Part shown: positions 62,971-64,000 of the stretch, one piece after another | Numbering within the stretch: position 1 is the first letter of the stretch | Layout of the letters: each line of letters opens with the position of its first letter | Source of the DNA: Trichomonas vaginalis G3 | Lineage: Eukaryota; Parabasalia; Trichomonadida; Trichomonadidae | Direction of reading: 5' to 3' | NCBI RefSeq assembly: GCF_026262505.1 | Contig: NC_067204.1 | Location: 25,575,300-25,639,299, forward strand | Length of the DNA: 64,000 bases | Translations under genes and position numbers: made by a program | Notes under the pieces: model-generated | What the model saw: the letters and a program-made list of their open reading frames with translations, nothing else | Told to the model about the DNA's origin: nothing | The model's database searches: none

Positions 62971-64000
62971 ATGCCCCCATATAGAATGGATAGAAAATCT
63001 GCTAGAATAAAAGCAGAGTTAGAAAGATATGGTTGGAAAGTTTCAAAGAATTTTAAATATAGGAAGGGAAGACCCATAAAAGTCTATGACAAATTGTCTG
63101 GTCTTCGCTATGAAATGGACTTGGAAACAGCACGCGCAAATTATCCAAACAGACTAGAGAGGTTAGAAGAAGAACGTCTTATGGACATGCCTTTCGATGT
63201 TAGTGAGCCTCAAGTTGAAGGACACGACGGCTTTGTCAGGTTCTACTGGAAACATGACGAACAATTGCATCCTTTGAGAAGGAAAAAAGGAAAAGGTGAA
63301 GACGCACATGCTCCCATGGAAAGAACAAGATATGCATATGAGAAGTATCGTGAAGTTAGAAGTAAAATTACATCTGGTCAAACCTTTACAGTAAACTTTG
63401 ACGATGGAAAGAACAAAGAAGGCTTCATGGGAGTACTTGCTGCAATTCAAGACGGAAATAAGAAAGGATACAATCTCAGATTGACCATAACAGATTTGGA
63501 TGGTCACATTTACTATGCACATGGCAATGTCACAACAGCTGCAATGCTTCTTGACGCTTTCAAGACTACAAAGAGAGAACAAATGGTTGACTCCGACTCA
63601 GACATTTTGAATGCAATTGAAGGAATTGTAAGCGTGAAGTTCGAATGGTACCAACCTAACCCTCAAGCAGTCAGACAACATGCTGGATACTTCCCCTTCA
63701 TAAATAAGTCTGACATTGACTTGACAAGGTATGGAATTTACAATTCAATTGAAAAAATTGTCAACGAACCTTGCATTCTTACATGTCTCAGGAACTCTGG
63801 TCTTGTTACAGAAGAGAAGATGAAGTATCTTGAGTCATGTGTGAAGACAAGGTACATTCTCAGAGGTCAATTGGCAAAAATTGCACCGTTGGCAAATGTC
63901 AATATCCGAGTCAACATACCTACAGCTAAAGGTTCTTCACATGACGACTATGTTGTTGACAAAGACTTACCATGGTTGAAGATTGTAATTTTCCACAACC
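62971..64000 (+). CDS. Probable DNA polymerase B, N-terminal part (D)
   Basis: Open from ATG to the window edge (343 codons), preceded by a T-rich promoter region ending TTTTTATAAAA. The segment LTCLRNSGLVTEEKMKYLES with ANVNIRVNI aligns with VYACIQAGVNEETIDHMREV and AFNVTI in the N-terminal part of the A/B polymerases. The catalytic motifs would lie beyond the window, so the call depends on that similarity and on gene size. Confidence 0.55.
   Translation, partial: MPPYRMDRKSARIKAELERYGWKVSKNFKYRKGRPIKVYDKLSGLRYEMDLETARANYPNRLERLEEERLMDMPFDVSEPQVEGHDGFVRFYWKHDEQLHPLRRKKGKGEDAHAPMERTRYAYEKYREVRSKITSGQTFTVNFDDGKNKEGFMGVLAAIQDGNKKGYNLRLTITDLDGHIYYAHGNVTTAAMLLDAFKTTKREQMVDSDSDILNAIEGIVSVKFEWYQPNPQAVRQHAGYFPFINKSDIDLTRYGIYNSIEKIVNEPCILTCLRNSGLVTEEKMKYLESCVKTRYILRGQLAKIAPLANVNIRVNIPTAKGSSHDDYVVDKDLPWLKIVIFHN

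Larger units (their letters stand above)
56222..64000 (+). mobile_element. Polinton/Maverick D, partial (runs off window)
   Basis: Probable tip AGTGGGGCTT at 56222; the other end is beyond the window. Parts: adenine methyltransferase, small membrane protein, two small proteins, penton-like protein, fibre/collar gene, integrase, three small proteins and the N-terminal part of a probable polymerase B. It differs in gene order and sequence from A and B, so it is a separate lineage. It is broken, with about five breaks in the visible part. Confidence 0.85.

Overview
The window is AT-rich eukaryotic DNA, almost certainly Trichomonas vaginalis or a close relative. Intron-free genes sit among stacked Maverick/Polinton elements, giant virus-like DNA transposons that are abundant in that genome. 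Most of the window is Polinton DNA; only about 6.5 kb on the left and 2.8 kb between 53.4 and 56.2 kb are not. The gene calls rest on motifs and on comparison of copies inside the window; no database was searched.

Left flank (1-6495): a complete DDE transposase gene of Mutator-like type (1019-2416), about 2.6 kb of non-coding DNA, then the C-terminal half of a second DDE-transposase-like gene on the minus strand. Its N-terminal half lies 47 kb away at 53407-54297. The two halves were separated by insertion of Polinton A (6496-53406), which is flanked by a clean 5-bp target duplication, GACTC.

Polinton A was later hit by Polinton B (7870-38703), inserted inverted into a small gene of A with a GAATGA target duplication. 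A's own DNA is therefore 6496-7869 plus 38704-53406, about 16 kb. A and B share a gene set: major capsid protein, penton-like proteins, packaging ATPase, protein-primed DNA polymerase B, KilA-N proteins, and small virion or unknown proteins. They are nearly identical in sequence, so both insertions look young. Both are broken elements. A also carries an HNH homing-endonuclease gene that B lacks, and a 632-bp foldback element inside its right terminal repeat.

The centre of B (about 22.7-32.6 kb) is a large imperfect palindrome of further Polinton copies, with a 90-base T run at its axis and a 25-base N gap at one end. It is dense in small breaks and may be partly an assembly artefact. A degenerate integrase lies just left of it (about 20.8-22.65 kb).

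Right end (56222-64000): a third Polinton, D, from a different lineage, runs off the window. It carries a Dam-like adenine methyltransferase, a penton-like protein, a phage-like tail-fibre/collar gene with 66-bp repeats, a retroviral-type integrase, several small proteins, and the start of a large protein that is probably its DNA polymerase B.

The elements work as virus-like cassettes: integrase and polymerase for mobility and copying, ATPase plus capsid and penton for particle assembly, fibre for attachment. Genes are packed with tiny bidirectional promoters (15-25 bp) and convergent genes whose stop codons overlap.
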